From positions 112,667 to 167,856 of the forward strand of contig JAAXKB010000008.1 in assembly GCA_012269545.1 (NCBI GenBank): 55,190 nt of DNA. Reading direction: 5' to 3'. This DNA is from Gammaproteobacteria bacterium (lineage in GTDB: Bacteria > Pseudomonadota > Gammaproteobacteria > Pseudomonadales > Azotimanducaceae). Positions 8,252 through 15,975 of this stretch are shown in pieces (position 1 is the stretch's first letter; the number at the start of each line of letters is the position of its first letter). The notes below the pieces were generated by a model, which saw nothing but the letters and a program-made list of their open reading frames with translations, did no database searches and was not told the origin of the DNA. Made by a program: the position numbers and the translations under genes.

Positions 8252-9130
8252 ATGAACACGCTCCTTCGCCTTTACCAAGTCAAGGTAAGGGACTGTCTGC
8301 TGCTTGCCAGTGTTGTGCTGCTTAGCGGGTGCGCCAGTATCGTCGGTTCGTTAACCGGTGGATTGGCGGCCAACCTGTCAACGGCCATTTTGGAAAGCGA
8401 CGACCCGGCGATGATCCGTGATGGCGCGCCGTCCTTCCTCATATTGATCGACTCCTTGTTGGCTGGCTCGCCTGATAACGCAGCCTTGCTGGCGCAGTCG
8501 GCGGAATTGCATTCGGCCTACGCCGGAGCCTTCGTGGCGGAACCCCAGCGAGCAGCGCAACTGCACAGCAAGGCGAAGAGTCAAATACTGCGTTCAACTT
8601 GCCTGTCACTGAAAGATGCCTGTGATTTAGAGAACCGCGACTTCGACGAGTTCTCTGCGTGGGTGCAGGCGCAGGACGAAAAAAGCGTGGCGGCACTGTA
8701 TAACTTAGGCAGCATTTGGGCTGGATGGATACAGGCAAATAGCGCGGACTTTACCGCCATAGCCCAGCTGGCCAGAGTCAAAGCCTTGATACAGCGCGTT
8801 GCTGAATTGGAACCGGAACACGCCAATGGCGGCGCCTTCCTCTATTTGGGCGTATTTGAAACCTTGCTGCCGCCAGCCATGGGCGGTCGCCCAGAGTTGG
8901 GGCGACAGCACTTTGAGCGGGCTCTGGCCATTTCCAACGAACGGAACCTAATTGTGAAGGTTATGCTGGCAGACCAATACGGACGGCTCATGTTCGACCG
9001 AGACCTGCACGACCGCCTTTTGAACGAGGTGATGGCGGCTCCGGCAACAGCGCCGGGGCTCACGCTGATGAATACCGTGGCGAAGGAACGCGCCCAACAA
9101 TTGCTGGACAGTGCCGATGATTACTTCTAG
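8252..9130 (+). CDS. TatT-like lipoprotein, TRAP transporter-associated component
   Basis: A 292-aa protein. The N-terminal signal ends in the lipobox LLSG-C with Cys27 as lipidation site, so it is a lipoprotein. The rest is helical with TPR-like repeats: FLILIDSLLAGSPDNAALLAQSAELHSAYAGAF, EKSVAALYNLGSIWAGWIQ, VAELEPEHANGGAFLYLGVFETLLPPAMGGRPE and HFERALAISN. PPAMGGRPE...FERA is characteristic of the TatT family, first described in Treponema as the periplasmic T component of a TRAP system. The start ATG 8252 follows AAGGA. It lies 10 bp before the DctP-type gene, which supports the assignment. In Treponema TatT trimers bind the P subunit; the ligand here is unknown. Confidence 0.87.
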   Translation: MNTLLRLYQVKVRDCLLLASVVLLSGCASIVGSLTGGLAANLSTAILESDDPAMIRDGAPSFLILIDSLLAGSPDNAALLAQSAELHSAYAGAFVAEPQRAAQLHSKAKSQILRSTCLSLKDACDLENRDFDEFSAWVQAQDEKSVAALYNLGSIWAGWIQANSADFTAIAQLARVKALIQRVAELEPEHANGGAFLYLGVFETLLPPAMGGRPELGRQHFERALAISNERNLIVKVMLADQYGRLMFDRDLHDRLLNEVMAAPATAPGLTLMNTVAKERAQQLLDSADDYF

Positions 9131-9140
9131 GAGACAAGGA

Positions 9141-10166
9141 ATGCATGTGTTGAACCGAGGGATCGCTGGATTGGTCGTTGTTACAACGGCGTTGCTATTG
9201 AGTGTGGGAGCTCAGGCGGCCACCACATTGAAAATCGCCACCCTCTCCCCAGAAGGCACAGGCTGGATGATCGAGCTGCGCAAAGCGGCCAAGAATATCC
9301 GCGAGCGCACCAATGACGAAGTCAAACTCAAAATCTACCCCGGCGGCGTCATGGGCGATGACAAGGCCGTGCTGCGAAAGCTCCGTGTCGGCCAACTGCA
9401 CGGTGCGGCCATGACCTCAGGCGGAGTACTACAGCCCTATCCGGATATCGCCCTCTACAATCTGCCGCTGGTCTTTCGCAATGCCGAAGAAGTGGACTAT
9501 GTGCGGGCGCGGCTGGATGAAAAGCTGATGGCCGGTCTGCGGGAAAATAAGTTTGTGGGTTTTGGTCTGGCGGAAGTGGGCTTCGCCTATCCCATGATGA
9601 AAGACCCCATCACCGCAGTGGATCAGTTTCAAAACCGCCGGGTTTGGGCGCCGGACAATGATCCGGGCGCGTTGAAGGCCTACGCGTCATTCAATATTTC
9701 GCCAGTCCCGCTGCCAATAGCCGACGTGCTCACCGGGTTGCAAACCGGCTTGATTGATACCATCGGTTCGCCGTCCATTGGCGCCATTGCCCTGCAGTGG
9801 CATACCCAAGTGGACTACGCCTTGGAGTTGCCGCTGATGTACGTCTACGGTTTGTTCGCGCTAACCGAGCGAGCCTTTAATCGTATGGATGAAGCAGAGC
9901 AGGCTATCGTCACGGAAGAACTGGAAGCCGCGGTCGCCCGCGTCGATGCCATGTCGCGAAAGGACAACGTTGCTGCTGACAAGGCTCTGCAAAGTACGGG
10001 CTTGCAGTGGCTTCAGCCGTCGGATGAAGAACGTCGCCAGTGGTACGCCATGGCGGATGAAGCCAATTTGAAACTCAAAGCAAATGCCTACGTTTCCGCA
10101 GAAATGTTTGATGAGCTGATGACGTTGTTGGGAGAGTATCGCAGCGGCGCTGTAACCGAGCCGTGA
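9141..10166 (+). CDS. TRAP transporter solute-binding protein (DctP/TatP family)
   Basis: The product is 341 aa. The start ATG 9141 has AGGAG 7 nt upstream. A Sec signal peptide ends near VGAQA-A (~residue 27). The mature part begins TTLKIATLSPEGTGWMIELR and contains EVKLKIYPGGVMGDDKAVLRKLRVGQ and the conserved ligand-binding arginine region FQNRRVWAP. IADVLTGLQTGLIDTIGSP is the standard DctP.LQTG.ID motif. It captures the substrate in the periplasm and delivers it to the membrane subunits. Pairing with TatT suggests a hydrophobic or aromatic ligand rather than a C4-dicarboxylate, but that is inference. Confidence 0.93.
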   Translation: MHVLNRGIAGLVVVTTALLLSVGAQAATTLKIATLSPEGTGWMIELRKAAKNIRERTNDEVKLKIYPGGVMGDDKAVLRKLRVGQLHGAAMTSGGVLQPYPDIALYNLPLVFRNAEEVDYVRARLDEKLMAGLRENKFVGFGLAEVGFAYPMMKDPITAVDQFQNRRVWAPDNDPGALKAYASFNISPVPLPIADVLTGLQTGLIDTIGSPSIGAIALQWHTQVDYALELPLMYVYGLFALTERAFNRMDEAEQAIVTEELEAAVARVDAMSRKDNVAADKALQSTGLQWLQPSDEERRQWYAMADEANLKLKANAYVSAEMFDELMTLLGEYRSGAVTEP

Positions 10167-10630
10167 CCGGCGGAATCGACAAAGCACTGGGGCTTTTGCG
10201 CCGGTTTGAAGATGGGATATTGGTGGCGTTGTTGATCACCATGGTCGGTATGGCGGCCAGTCAGGTGGTGCTGCGTAATTTCTTCGACTCCGGTCTGTAT
10301 TGGAGCGACAGTCTCGTCAGGGTGGCGGTACTTTGGGTTGCCTTAGTGGGCGCCATGGTGGCCTCCCGGGATGACAGCCACATCCGCATCGATTTGGTGA
10401 GCCGGCTGGTGCCTTCTCAATATCGGCAGTGGATTGAACGAGTTACGCGTTTGTTTACTTTCGCGGTGCTGTGTTTGTTTACGTGGGGAAGCGGCAGCTT
10501 CGTCTATTACGAGTATGTGGATCAGGCCATCGCCTTCGGTGATGTGCCGGCATGGGCGCTTGAAATTATCATGCCCATTGGCGGCGCCGTGATGGCGATT
10601 CGATACCTGTTGCTGACGGTGAAGCCATGA
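10163..10630 (+). CDS. TRAP transporter small permease subunit (DctQ family)
   Basis: A 155-aa membrane protein starting with GTG inside the stop of the P-subunit gene (GTGA overlap). Four hydrophobic segments are visible: GILVALLITMVGMAASQVVL, LVRVAVLWVALVGAMVAS, VTRLFTFAVLCLFTWGSGSF, and the C-terminal LEIIMPIGGAVMAIRYLLL. The DctQ hallmarks R.FF..G..W.....R (LRNFFDSGLYWSDSLVRVAV) and the charged HIRIDLVSRL loop are present. It forms the TRAP membrane complex with the M subunit encoded immediately downstream. Confidence 0.92.
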   Translation: MTGGIDKALGLLRRFEDGILVALLITMVGMAASQVVLRNFFDSGLYWSDSLVRVAVLWVALVGAMVASRDDSHIRIDLVSRLVPSQYRQWIERVTRLFTFAVLCLFTWGSGSFVYYEYVDQAIAFGDVPAWALEIIMPIGGAVMAIRYLLLTVKP

Positions 10631-11907
10631 TTTGGCTGGGCGTGATCGTCATTCTTGCGATGGCGGCGTTGGGAGCGCCATTGTTTGCGGTGCTGATGGG
10701 CGCCGCGATGTTGGGCTTCTACAGCGCCGATATCGACCTCGCCATCATTGCCATCGAGCTGTACCGCATCGTCGACACGCCATTGTTGGTGGCACTGCCG
10801 CTGTTTACCTTCAGCGGCTATTTGCTCAGCGAATCCAACACTTCCACACGACTGGTAAATTTAATGCAAAGTCTGTTTGGTTGGTTGCCCAGCGGATTGG
10901 CCATCGTCGCGTTCATTGCGTGCTCAATTTTTACCGCTCTCACCGGCGCTTCCGGGGTCACCATCGTCGCCTTGGGCGCTCTGTTACTGCCGGCTCTCAA
11001 ACAAGCGGGTTTCGCGGATAAATACAGCTTGGGTTTGGTCACCACTTCCGGCAGCTTGGGCTTGCTGCTGGTCCCTTCTGTGCCCCTGATTCTGTACGGC
11101 GTGATAGCCCAGCAGCTGGACGTCGGGGAATCTTTCACCATTGTCGAGCTGTTCATTGCGGGTGTCGTCCCACTGTGTCTGATGCTGTCGCTGCTCATCC
11201 TATGGACGCTTTGGCATCATCGTGGCGGCGTGATTCCCAAGGTTCCCTTCACCACGGGCAACTTGCGCGCCGCGCTGTGGGATGCCCGTTGGGAGTTGCC
11301 CTTACCCTTTGTGGTTCTTGGCGGGGTGTTTGGCGGCGTTTTTGCGATTTCAGAAGCCGCGGCGGTGACTGCTGCCTACGTGATCTTGGCGGAAGTACTG
11401 CTATACAAAGAAGTGGCTTGGCGTCAGCTGTCCAAGGTGGCCGTTGAATCCATGGTCATGGTGGGTGGCATCCTGCTGATCTTGGGTATTGCTTTGGCGT
11501 TTACGAATTTTCTGGTGGATGCCGAGGTACCGCAACAACTGTTGGTCTTTATCAACCAGTACATTGAGGACCCTCTCAGCTTTTTGATCTTGCTCAATAT
11601 TCTGCTGCTGGCGCTGGGCGCCATGCTGGATATCTTCTCTGCGCTGGTGATCATGGTGCCACTGCTGCTGCCGGTGGCGGTGGGGTATGGGATTCATCCG
11701 GTGCATCTGGGCATTATCTTTTTGGCCAACATGCAAATCGGATATTTCACACCTCCCGTGGGCATGAATCTGTTTATTGCCAGCTATCGGTTCAAAAAGC
11801 CCTTAACCGAGCTGTATACCGCAACGCTGCCGTTTTTCATGGTGCTGCTGTTTGCGCTGATGTTGATCACTTACTTTCCCTACCTCAGCCTATGGCATAT
11901 GGAATGA
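10627..11907 (+). CDS. TRAP transporter large permease subunit (DctM family)
   Basis: A 426-aa polytopic protein (about 11-13 helices), starting at the ATG that overlaps the Q-subunit stop (ATGA). Features include GAPLFAVLMGAAMLGFYS, PLFTFSGYLLSES, the conserved GASGVTIVALGALLLPALKQAGF and SGSLGLLLVPSVPLILYG stretches, and the second-repeat signature HPVHLGIIFLANMQIGYFTPPVGMN. These match the ion-transporter-superfamily fold of DctM, which drives Na+-coupled uptake. It is 3 bp from yjbQ, so one transcript from 8252 to 12321 is likely. Confidence 0.94.
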   Translation: MIWLGVIVILAMAALGAPLFAVLMGAAMLGFYSADIDLAIIAIELYRIVDTPLLVALPLFTFSGYLLSESNTSTRLVNLMQSLFGWLPSGLAIVAFIACSIFTALTGASGVTIVALGALLLPALKQAGFADKYSLGLVTTSGSLGLLLVPSVPLILYGVIAQQLDVGESFTIVELFIAGVVPLCLMLSLLILWTLWHHRGGVIPKVPFTTGNLRAALWDARWELPLPFVVLGGVFGGVFAISEAAAVTAAYVILAEVLLYKEVAWRQLSKVAVESMVMVGGILLILGIALAFTNFLVDAEVPQQLLVFINQYIEDPLSFLILLNILLLALGAMLDIFSALVIMVPLLLPVAVGYGIHPVHLGIIFLANMQIGYFTPPVGMNLFIASYRFKKPLTELYTATLPFFMVLLFALMLITYFPYLSLWHME

Positions 11908-11910
11908 CCC

Positions 11911-12321
11911 ATGAGTAACCACAGTTTCGATGTGTCGGTAAACGGGCAGGGTCTTTACGACATTACCCCGCAAGTGGGCCAGGCATTGCAGGCCAGTGGC
12001 GTCTGGGATGGGTTGGCGACGGTGTTTATTCAACACACGTCCGCCAGTTTGCTGATTCAGGAAAATGCCGATCCGGCGGTTCAGGTAGACCTGCAAAACT
12101 GGCTGTCGCGCCTAGTCCCGGAGCTGGATTCGCTCTATACCCACACCGAGGAAGGCCCTGACGATATGCCCGCTCATATTAAGGGGGCGCTGACTGCGGT
12201 ACAGGTGTCGGTGCCCGTGATGCAGGGCAAATTGGCGCTGGGACTATGGCAGGGGATTTATTTGTGGGAACACCGCCACAGTCCTCGCACTCGGTCGGTG
12301 ATCGTTAATCTGATGGGTTAG
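11911..12321 (+). CDS. yjbQ: YjbQ family (UPF0047) protein
   Basis: A 136-aa single-domain protein. The family pattern is complete: GLYDITPQVGQAL, ATVFIQHTSASLLIQENADP (conserved H-T-S and Glu), DDMPAHIKGALT (conserved D-D.P.H.K), LALGLWQGIYLWEHRH (GtwQgi.l.E.d). YjbQ proteins form trimers with a metal-binding pocket. E. coli YjbQ was linked to weak thiamine-phosphate synthase activity, and the physiological role is unclear. It is the last gene of the TRAP unit and converges on the next gene with no gap (stop to stop). Confidence 0.92.
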   Translation: MSNHSFDVSVNGQGLYDITPQVGQALQASGVWDGLATVFIQHTSASLLIQENADPAVQVDLQNWLSRLVPELDSLYTHTEEGPDDMPAHIKGALTAVQVSVPVMQGKLALGLWQGIYLWEHRHSPRTRSVIVNLMG

Positions 12322-12807
12322 CTACAGCTTCTCGCGGATTTCATCCATCCACTTCTTGTGTCCGTCTGGGTCGAGAATCATGCTGGAAAAGTACTGCAGC
12401 AGGTCCTTGTGGGTTTGGTTCAACTTGGCTTCCACCATGGCCTGCTCGCCTGCTTTGCTGCTGATAAAGGTAAATACCGTGGTGAGGTCTTCTTCTTGGC
12501 CGAGCACCGTTTTGATTTCTCCAACCACTAAATCGTGCAGCCCCTCCAGATCATCCTCTTCAATACCCGCTTCGCCGGGCGATAGCACGACGTTGGACCA
12601 TAGCGTTGCGACATAGACCTGATAAAGGTTCCGGTCGATAAAGCGGTCCACCACCGTTGAGCGTTCTTTGATGTCCGCAAAGACGGGTTCGAAGGCGTAA
12701 CTGAGTTCGGTTGGGTCAAGCATCAGCAGATGGTGCCATACCTGCCGTGTCAGCTCTATGGGTGGCACGAGGGCTGTACAACTTTCGGACCAATGACAAG
12801 ATTGCAT
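12322..12807 (-). CDS. Hypothetical acidic helical protein
   Basis: A 161-aa protein I do not recognise. The start ATG 12807 follows AGGAAAA. It is acidic and looks mostly helical, with no signal peptide or membrane segment. Visible stretches are LSYAFEPVFADIKERSTVVD, NLYQVYVATLWSNVVLSP and the C-terminal SMILDPDGHKKWMDEIREKL. Three Cys/His-rich residues near the N-terminus (SCHWSESC) lie before the likely folded core, so a start at 12723 (MLDPTEL) is possible. Divergent from the acyl-CoA dehydrogenase pair (53 bp) and convergent with yjbQ, it stands alone. Confidence 0.6.
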   Translation of the reverse strand: MQSCHWSESCTALVPPIELTRQVWHHLLMLDPTELSYAFEPVFADIKERSTVVDRFIDRNLYQVYVATLWSNVVLSPGEAGIEEDDLEGLHDLVVGEIKTVLGQEEDLTTVFTFISSKAGEQAMVEAKLNQTHKDLLQYFSSMILDPDGHKKWMDEIREKL

Positions 12808-12860
12808 CAACTTTTCCTGCTCAGTAGTGTGGGACGCCTAAGGGCAATGTGAGAGAGACA

Positions 12861-14006
12861 ATGTTGCAATTTGATCGAGTGAGCTTGGACTCCGAATCCC
12901 AAGTACTGCGCCAACAGGTTAGGGATTTTATTGAGGACAATCGGAGGCACTTGCCGAAACCAAACTCCGACTTCGTTACCGGGCACGATGCCGAATTTTC
13001 CCAAAAGCTCGGGGAACAGGGTTGGATCGGCATGACCTGGCCCGAAGCCTACGGCGGCGGGGAAAAGAGTAATTTTGACCGCCTTGTAGTCACCGAAGAA
13101 TTGCTGGCTGCCGGCGCTCCGGTCAGCGCCCATTGGATCGCTGATCGTCAAAGCGGGCCTGTCCTGCTGCGTTTTGGAACACAAGAGCAGCGGCAGAAAT
13201 ATCTGCCTGGCATCGCCCGCGGTGAAAGTTATTTTTCCATCGGGATGAGCGAGCCGGACACCGGATCGGACTTGGCATCTGTGCGGACCACGGCCACGGC
13301 GGAAGGCGATGCCTATCGCATCAATGGCACTAAAATCTGGACCACAGACGCTCATCGAAACCACTACATCATTTGTCTGGTGCGCACAGAAGCGCCATCA
13401 GAAAATCGTCACGCCGGTTTTTCCCAGATTATCGTTGATTTGAAAAACGACGGCGTCAAGGTGCGGCCCATTCGCAACATGGCGGGTGGCGAAGATTTCA
13501 ACGAAGTCGTTTTCGACAATGTACTGGTCCCCAAGGATCGCATTGTGGGTGAGCCGGGCAATGGCTGGCAGCAGGTAACGTCGGAACTGGCCTACGAGCG
13601 CAGCGGTCCGGAACGCTTCCTGTCTTCTTTTCGAGTATTTGTCGAATTGGTGCGAATTTGCGGCGAGGCGCCGACACCCCATCAAGCCGCCGCCGTCGGC
13701 CGAATTGCTTCTCACTTTATGACCCTCCGGCGCATGTCGCTCTCGGTTGCCGGTATGTTGGAATCTGGTAAGGACGTAAGCGTGGAGGCGGCGTTGGTCA
13801 AAGAGCTGGGCAATAATTTCGAAAAATTGCTGCCGGAAATTGCGCGGCTTGTGGTGCCGGATCTCAGCGCCGTTGACCCTGATAAGCAGCGACTGTTTCG
13901 GGAGACCTTTGAAGAAACCCTCATGCTGTCGCCGTCGTTCACGTTGCGCGGCGGGACTCGGGAAATCATGCGAGGCGTCATCGCCCGCGGGCTGGGTTTG
14001 CGATAG
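12861..14006 (+). CDS. Acyl-CoA dehydrogenase, larger subunit of a two-gene pair
   Basis: A 381-aa flavoprotein. The start ATG 12861 follows GAGAGAG; a GTG at 12849 is an alternative. ACAD domains are in order: N-terminal helices with QGWIGMTWPEAYGGG, the middle barrel with GMSEPDTGSDLASVRTTA (FAD and substrate contacts) and GTKIWTTDAH, then a C-terminal helical bundle ending LRGGTREIMRGVIARGLGL. At the site where MCAD-type enzymes have the catalytic Glu (YEGT) this protein has RGGT. It lies 8 bp before a shorter ACAD gene. The pair resembles the alpha-2 beta-2 dehydrogenases (FadE type) acting on steroid or cyclic acyl-CoAs, but the substrate is unproven. Confidence 0.9.
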   Translation: MLQFDRVSLDSESQVLRQQVRDFIEDNRRHLPKPNSDFVTGHDAEFSQKLGEQGWIGMTWPEAYGGGEKSNFDRLVVTEELLAAGAPVSAHWIADRQSGPVLLRFGTQEQRQKYLPGIARGESYFSIGMSEPDTGSDLASVRTTATAEGDAYRINGTKIWTTDAHRNHYIICLVRTEAPSENRHAGFSQIIVDLKNDGVKVRPIRNMAGGEDFNEVVFDNVLVPKDRIVGEPGNGWQQVTSELAYERSGPERFLSSFRVFVELVRICGEAPTPHQAAAVGRIASHFMTLRRMSLSVAGMLESGKDVSVEAALVKELGNNFEKLLPEIARLVVPDLSAVDPDKQRLFRETFEETLMLSPSFTLRGGTREIMRGVIARGLGLR

Positions 14007-14014
14007 GTAGCGTC

Positions 14015-14977
14015 ATGGATACATCACAACTCATTATCGACAGCGCAGAAAAGATCTTTTCCGATCACTGCGACAAGGGCCTGCTGGATGCGACAGAGCA
14101 AGGGACCTTTCCCCAGGCTCTGTGGCAGCAAATTGTAGACAACGGGTTTCACCAGTTGGGCAGCCCGAACAGCGGTACCGAAACACGCGATTTGTTCGCC
14201 TTCCTGAAAGTATGCGGACGTTATGCCGTGCCGCTGCCCATGGCCGAAATTCTACTGGCGAATCAATGGCTGGGTGGCAACGCGCCGGCTCAGGGTTTCG
14301 CCACCATCGGACTGCAAACCGCAAAAGGTGTCGTTCAGGCGGCCTGGGGTCGTCAGGCTGAGACGGTGCTTGGCGTTTCAGCAGATAGCGTAGACGTCAG
14401 CGTCTACCGAGGTGCGGCGGTGAGGGAACAGGGTGCAAACTTGGCCGGTGAGGCACGAGACACGGTAACCGGGGCTGCGGAGACGCAGGCTATCGATACC
14501 TTGGAGGCGCCTTACGCGCAGCTGGCACTTGCCCGAGCCAATTTGATGGCCGGTGGCCTGCAGGCGGTTCTGGATCTCGGTCTGCAATTTGCCTCGGAGC
14601 GCAGTCAGTTCGGGCGTTCCATTAGCAAGTTTCAGGCGATCCAACATGCGCTGGCCGTGGTTGGTACCGAAGTTGCTGCGTCTCAGCGGGCGGCGGATGC
14701 CGGAGTGGATGCCATGGGGACCGATCGCTTCGAGCAAGAAGTAGCCGCAGCCAAAGCCAGAGTCGGTGAGGCCGTAGGCATTGTCGCCGAGCAAGTGCAT
14801 CAGGTGCATGGTGCGATGGGCTATACCTACGAGCATCGCTTGCATCACTTCACGCGCAGGCTGTGGGCCTGGCGGGACGAGTGGGGCAATGAGTTCTACT
14901 GGCAAGCCAAGTTGGGCCAGCATTTGGCGGGCCTGGGGGCGGATCAGGTTTGGGGCTATATCGCCACGCCCAGTTAG
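14015..14977 (+). CDS. Acyl-CoA dehydrogenase, smaller partner subunit
   Basis: A 320-aa ACAD-fold protein with a reduced middle domain. The C-terminal half is clear: ARANLMAGGLQAVLDLGLQFASERSQFGRSISKFQAIQHALA (FAD-binding R..FG..I..FQ..QH), then QVHGAMGYTYEHRLHHFTRRLWAWRDEWG. The N-terminal half lacks the full MSEP.aGSD flavin motif. The protein is therefore best explained as the partner of the preceding gene in a heteromeric enzyme sharing one FAD site across subunits. The start ATG 14015 follows TAGGTAG. Its stop overlaps the convergent nucleotidyltransferase stop. Confidence 0.88.
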   Translation: MDTSQLIIDSAEKIFSDHCDKGLLDATEQGTFPQALWQQIVDNGFHQLGSPNSGTETRDLFAFLKVCGRYAVPLPMAEILLANQWLGGNAPAQGFATIGLQTAKGVVQAAWGRQAETVLGVSADSVDVSVYRGAAVREQGANLAGEARDTVTGAAETQAIDTLEAPYAQLALARANLMAGGLQAVLDLGLQFASERSQFGRSISKFQAIQHALAVVGTEVAASQRAADAGVDAMGTDRFEQEVAAAKARVGEAVGIVAEQVHQVHGAMGYTYEHRLHHFTRRLWAWRDEWGNEFYWQAKLGQHLAGLGADQVWGYIATPS

Positions 14978-15516
14978 GCCGTAGAGTTGGCAATGCGTTG
15001 TAGGCGCACTAGGCGAGGGTCATCCTCGCCTAAGTAATGCCCGATCACGCTGGCAACAAACGAATGGTCCAGCGTGCCGGCTTCCTGCATGGCCTCTAAA
15101 TCCGCCCAATCCTTAGTGCGATTAAAAAAGACTTTGAAGACTGCCAAATCCTGACAGCTGAGAAAGGGTACCTTGGTGCCAGCAAAGTCCTCCCAATGGA
15201 TGCGGTCAAGCAAGCCGTCATGGAAGTCCGTGCTGTTGAAGAAAACATCCAACGGTGTTTGTTGCCACCACAGCCGGTGTTGCAAATCCCGCTGCAGCCT
15301 TTTTACGTCAGAGCGGTTCCACGATATACCCTCGGGTAAAGCATCGAGCGCCCTCTGGATACCCTCCTTGCCGACGAATAAATTCAGGTCGATATCAATG
15401 GTGCCCCGCGCACTGCCAGTGCACCACGCCAAGGCCAAGGCACCGCCAAAGGCATGAGGTATCTCGGCGGCGGCTAATGCCTCGTGACACATACGAATTT
15501 TCTCTACGAGATTCAC
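14974..15516 (-). CDS. AbiEii-like nucleotidyltransferase (probable toxin of a toxin-antitoxin pair)
   Basis: A 180-aa cytoplasmic protein. IPHAFGGALALAWCTGSARGT followed by IDIDL matches the DNA polymerase beta-type nucleotidyltransferase motif of the AbiEii/MNT group: GG, ~10 residues, R.T.DIDL with two metal-binding Asp. Later LSCQDLAVFKVFFNRTKDWADLEAM matches the K...R.KD..D helix of AbiEii proteins. It lies 9 bp downstream of an XRE-type regulator gene on the same strand. AbiEii toxins transfer nucleotides to tRNA or other targets and are neutralised by a co-encoded regulator. Toxicity here is inferred from family and context. Confidence 0.82.
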   Translation of the reverse strand: MNLVEKIRMCHEALAAAEIPHAFGGALALAWCTGSARGTIDIDLNLFVGKEGIQRALDALPEGISWNRSDVKRLQRDLQHRLWWQQTPLDVFFNSTDFHDGLLDRIHWEDFAGTKVPFLSCQDLAVFKVFFNRTKDWADLEAMQEAGTLDHSFVASVIGHYLGEDDPRLVRLQRIANSTA

Positions 15517-15525
15517 GGTCCAAAC

Positions 15526-15861
15526 CTAGGAGATACGTGGAAACACCGGCAAAGGTGGGGTCTTGGTTTGCCGGGTGGGAAACTGTTCAGCTAAGGCCAG
15601 TACTGCCGCCAGCTCTTCGCCACGAGGCACTCCGTTGCTGAAGCGAATGCGTGGTCGCAGGGCGATGTCCAAGGTGAAGCCGCAGGCATCGATAATGCGC
15701 TCGAGAGTAGTGGTGCTGGGGGATTTGCTGCCCTTGATGTAGGCGTTCAAGGTCGCGTGGGACGTGTTCGCTTGACGCGCCAACTGGCGCAGGCTCAAGC
15801 CACTGTCCTGCCACGCTTGATAGAGCAGTTTGCAGGCAAAGCTATTGGAGACTTGATTCAT
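15526..15861 (-). CDS. XRE-family helix-turn-helix regulator (probable antitoxin/autorepressor)
   Basis: A 111-aa DNA-binding protein. The HTH spans residues ~20-60: GLSLRQLARQANTSHATLNA and YIKGSKSPSTTTLERIIDACGFTLDI. It is followed by a proline-rich tail (TRQTKTPPLPVFPRIS) that may contact the partner protein. The start ATG is at 15861, with a perfect palindrome beginning 5 bp upstream, as expected for an autoregulated operon. Its gene precedes the nucleotidyltransferase gene by 9 bp. The antitoxin role is inferred; canonical AbiEi antitoxins are longer and carry a winged-helix domain, so this is a variant arrangement. Confidence 0.85.
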   Translation of the reverse strand: MNQVSNSFACKLLYQAWQDSGLSLRQLARQANTSHATLNAYIKGSKSPSTTTLERIIDACGFTLDIALRPRIRFSNGVPRGEELAAVLALAEQFPTRQTKTPPLPVFPRIS

Positions 15862-15866
15862 CGTAA

Positions 15867-15900
15867 GCCCATCATGGTATTCAATTGAATACCATGATGG
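15867..15900. promoter_or_regulatory. 34-bp perfect palindrome, likely operator of the XRE/nucleotidyltransferase operon
   Basis: The two 17-bp halves are exact reverse complements, with no spacer, centred on CAATTG. The core GGTATTCAATTGAATACC holds a TATTC/GAATA dyad of the kind bound by dimeric XRE repressors. It ends 5 bp before the regulator's start codon. It would overlap the promoter or 5' leader, so binding would repress the operon. It could also act as an RNA hairpin, but no U-tract follows. Confidence 0.75.
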
Positions 15901-15975
15901 GGGGATTTTTCACGACTGTAAACCGAGTCATCTGCCAAAAATGACGGCCTCGGACCGCCATAGATTCAGGGCGGT

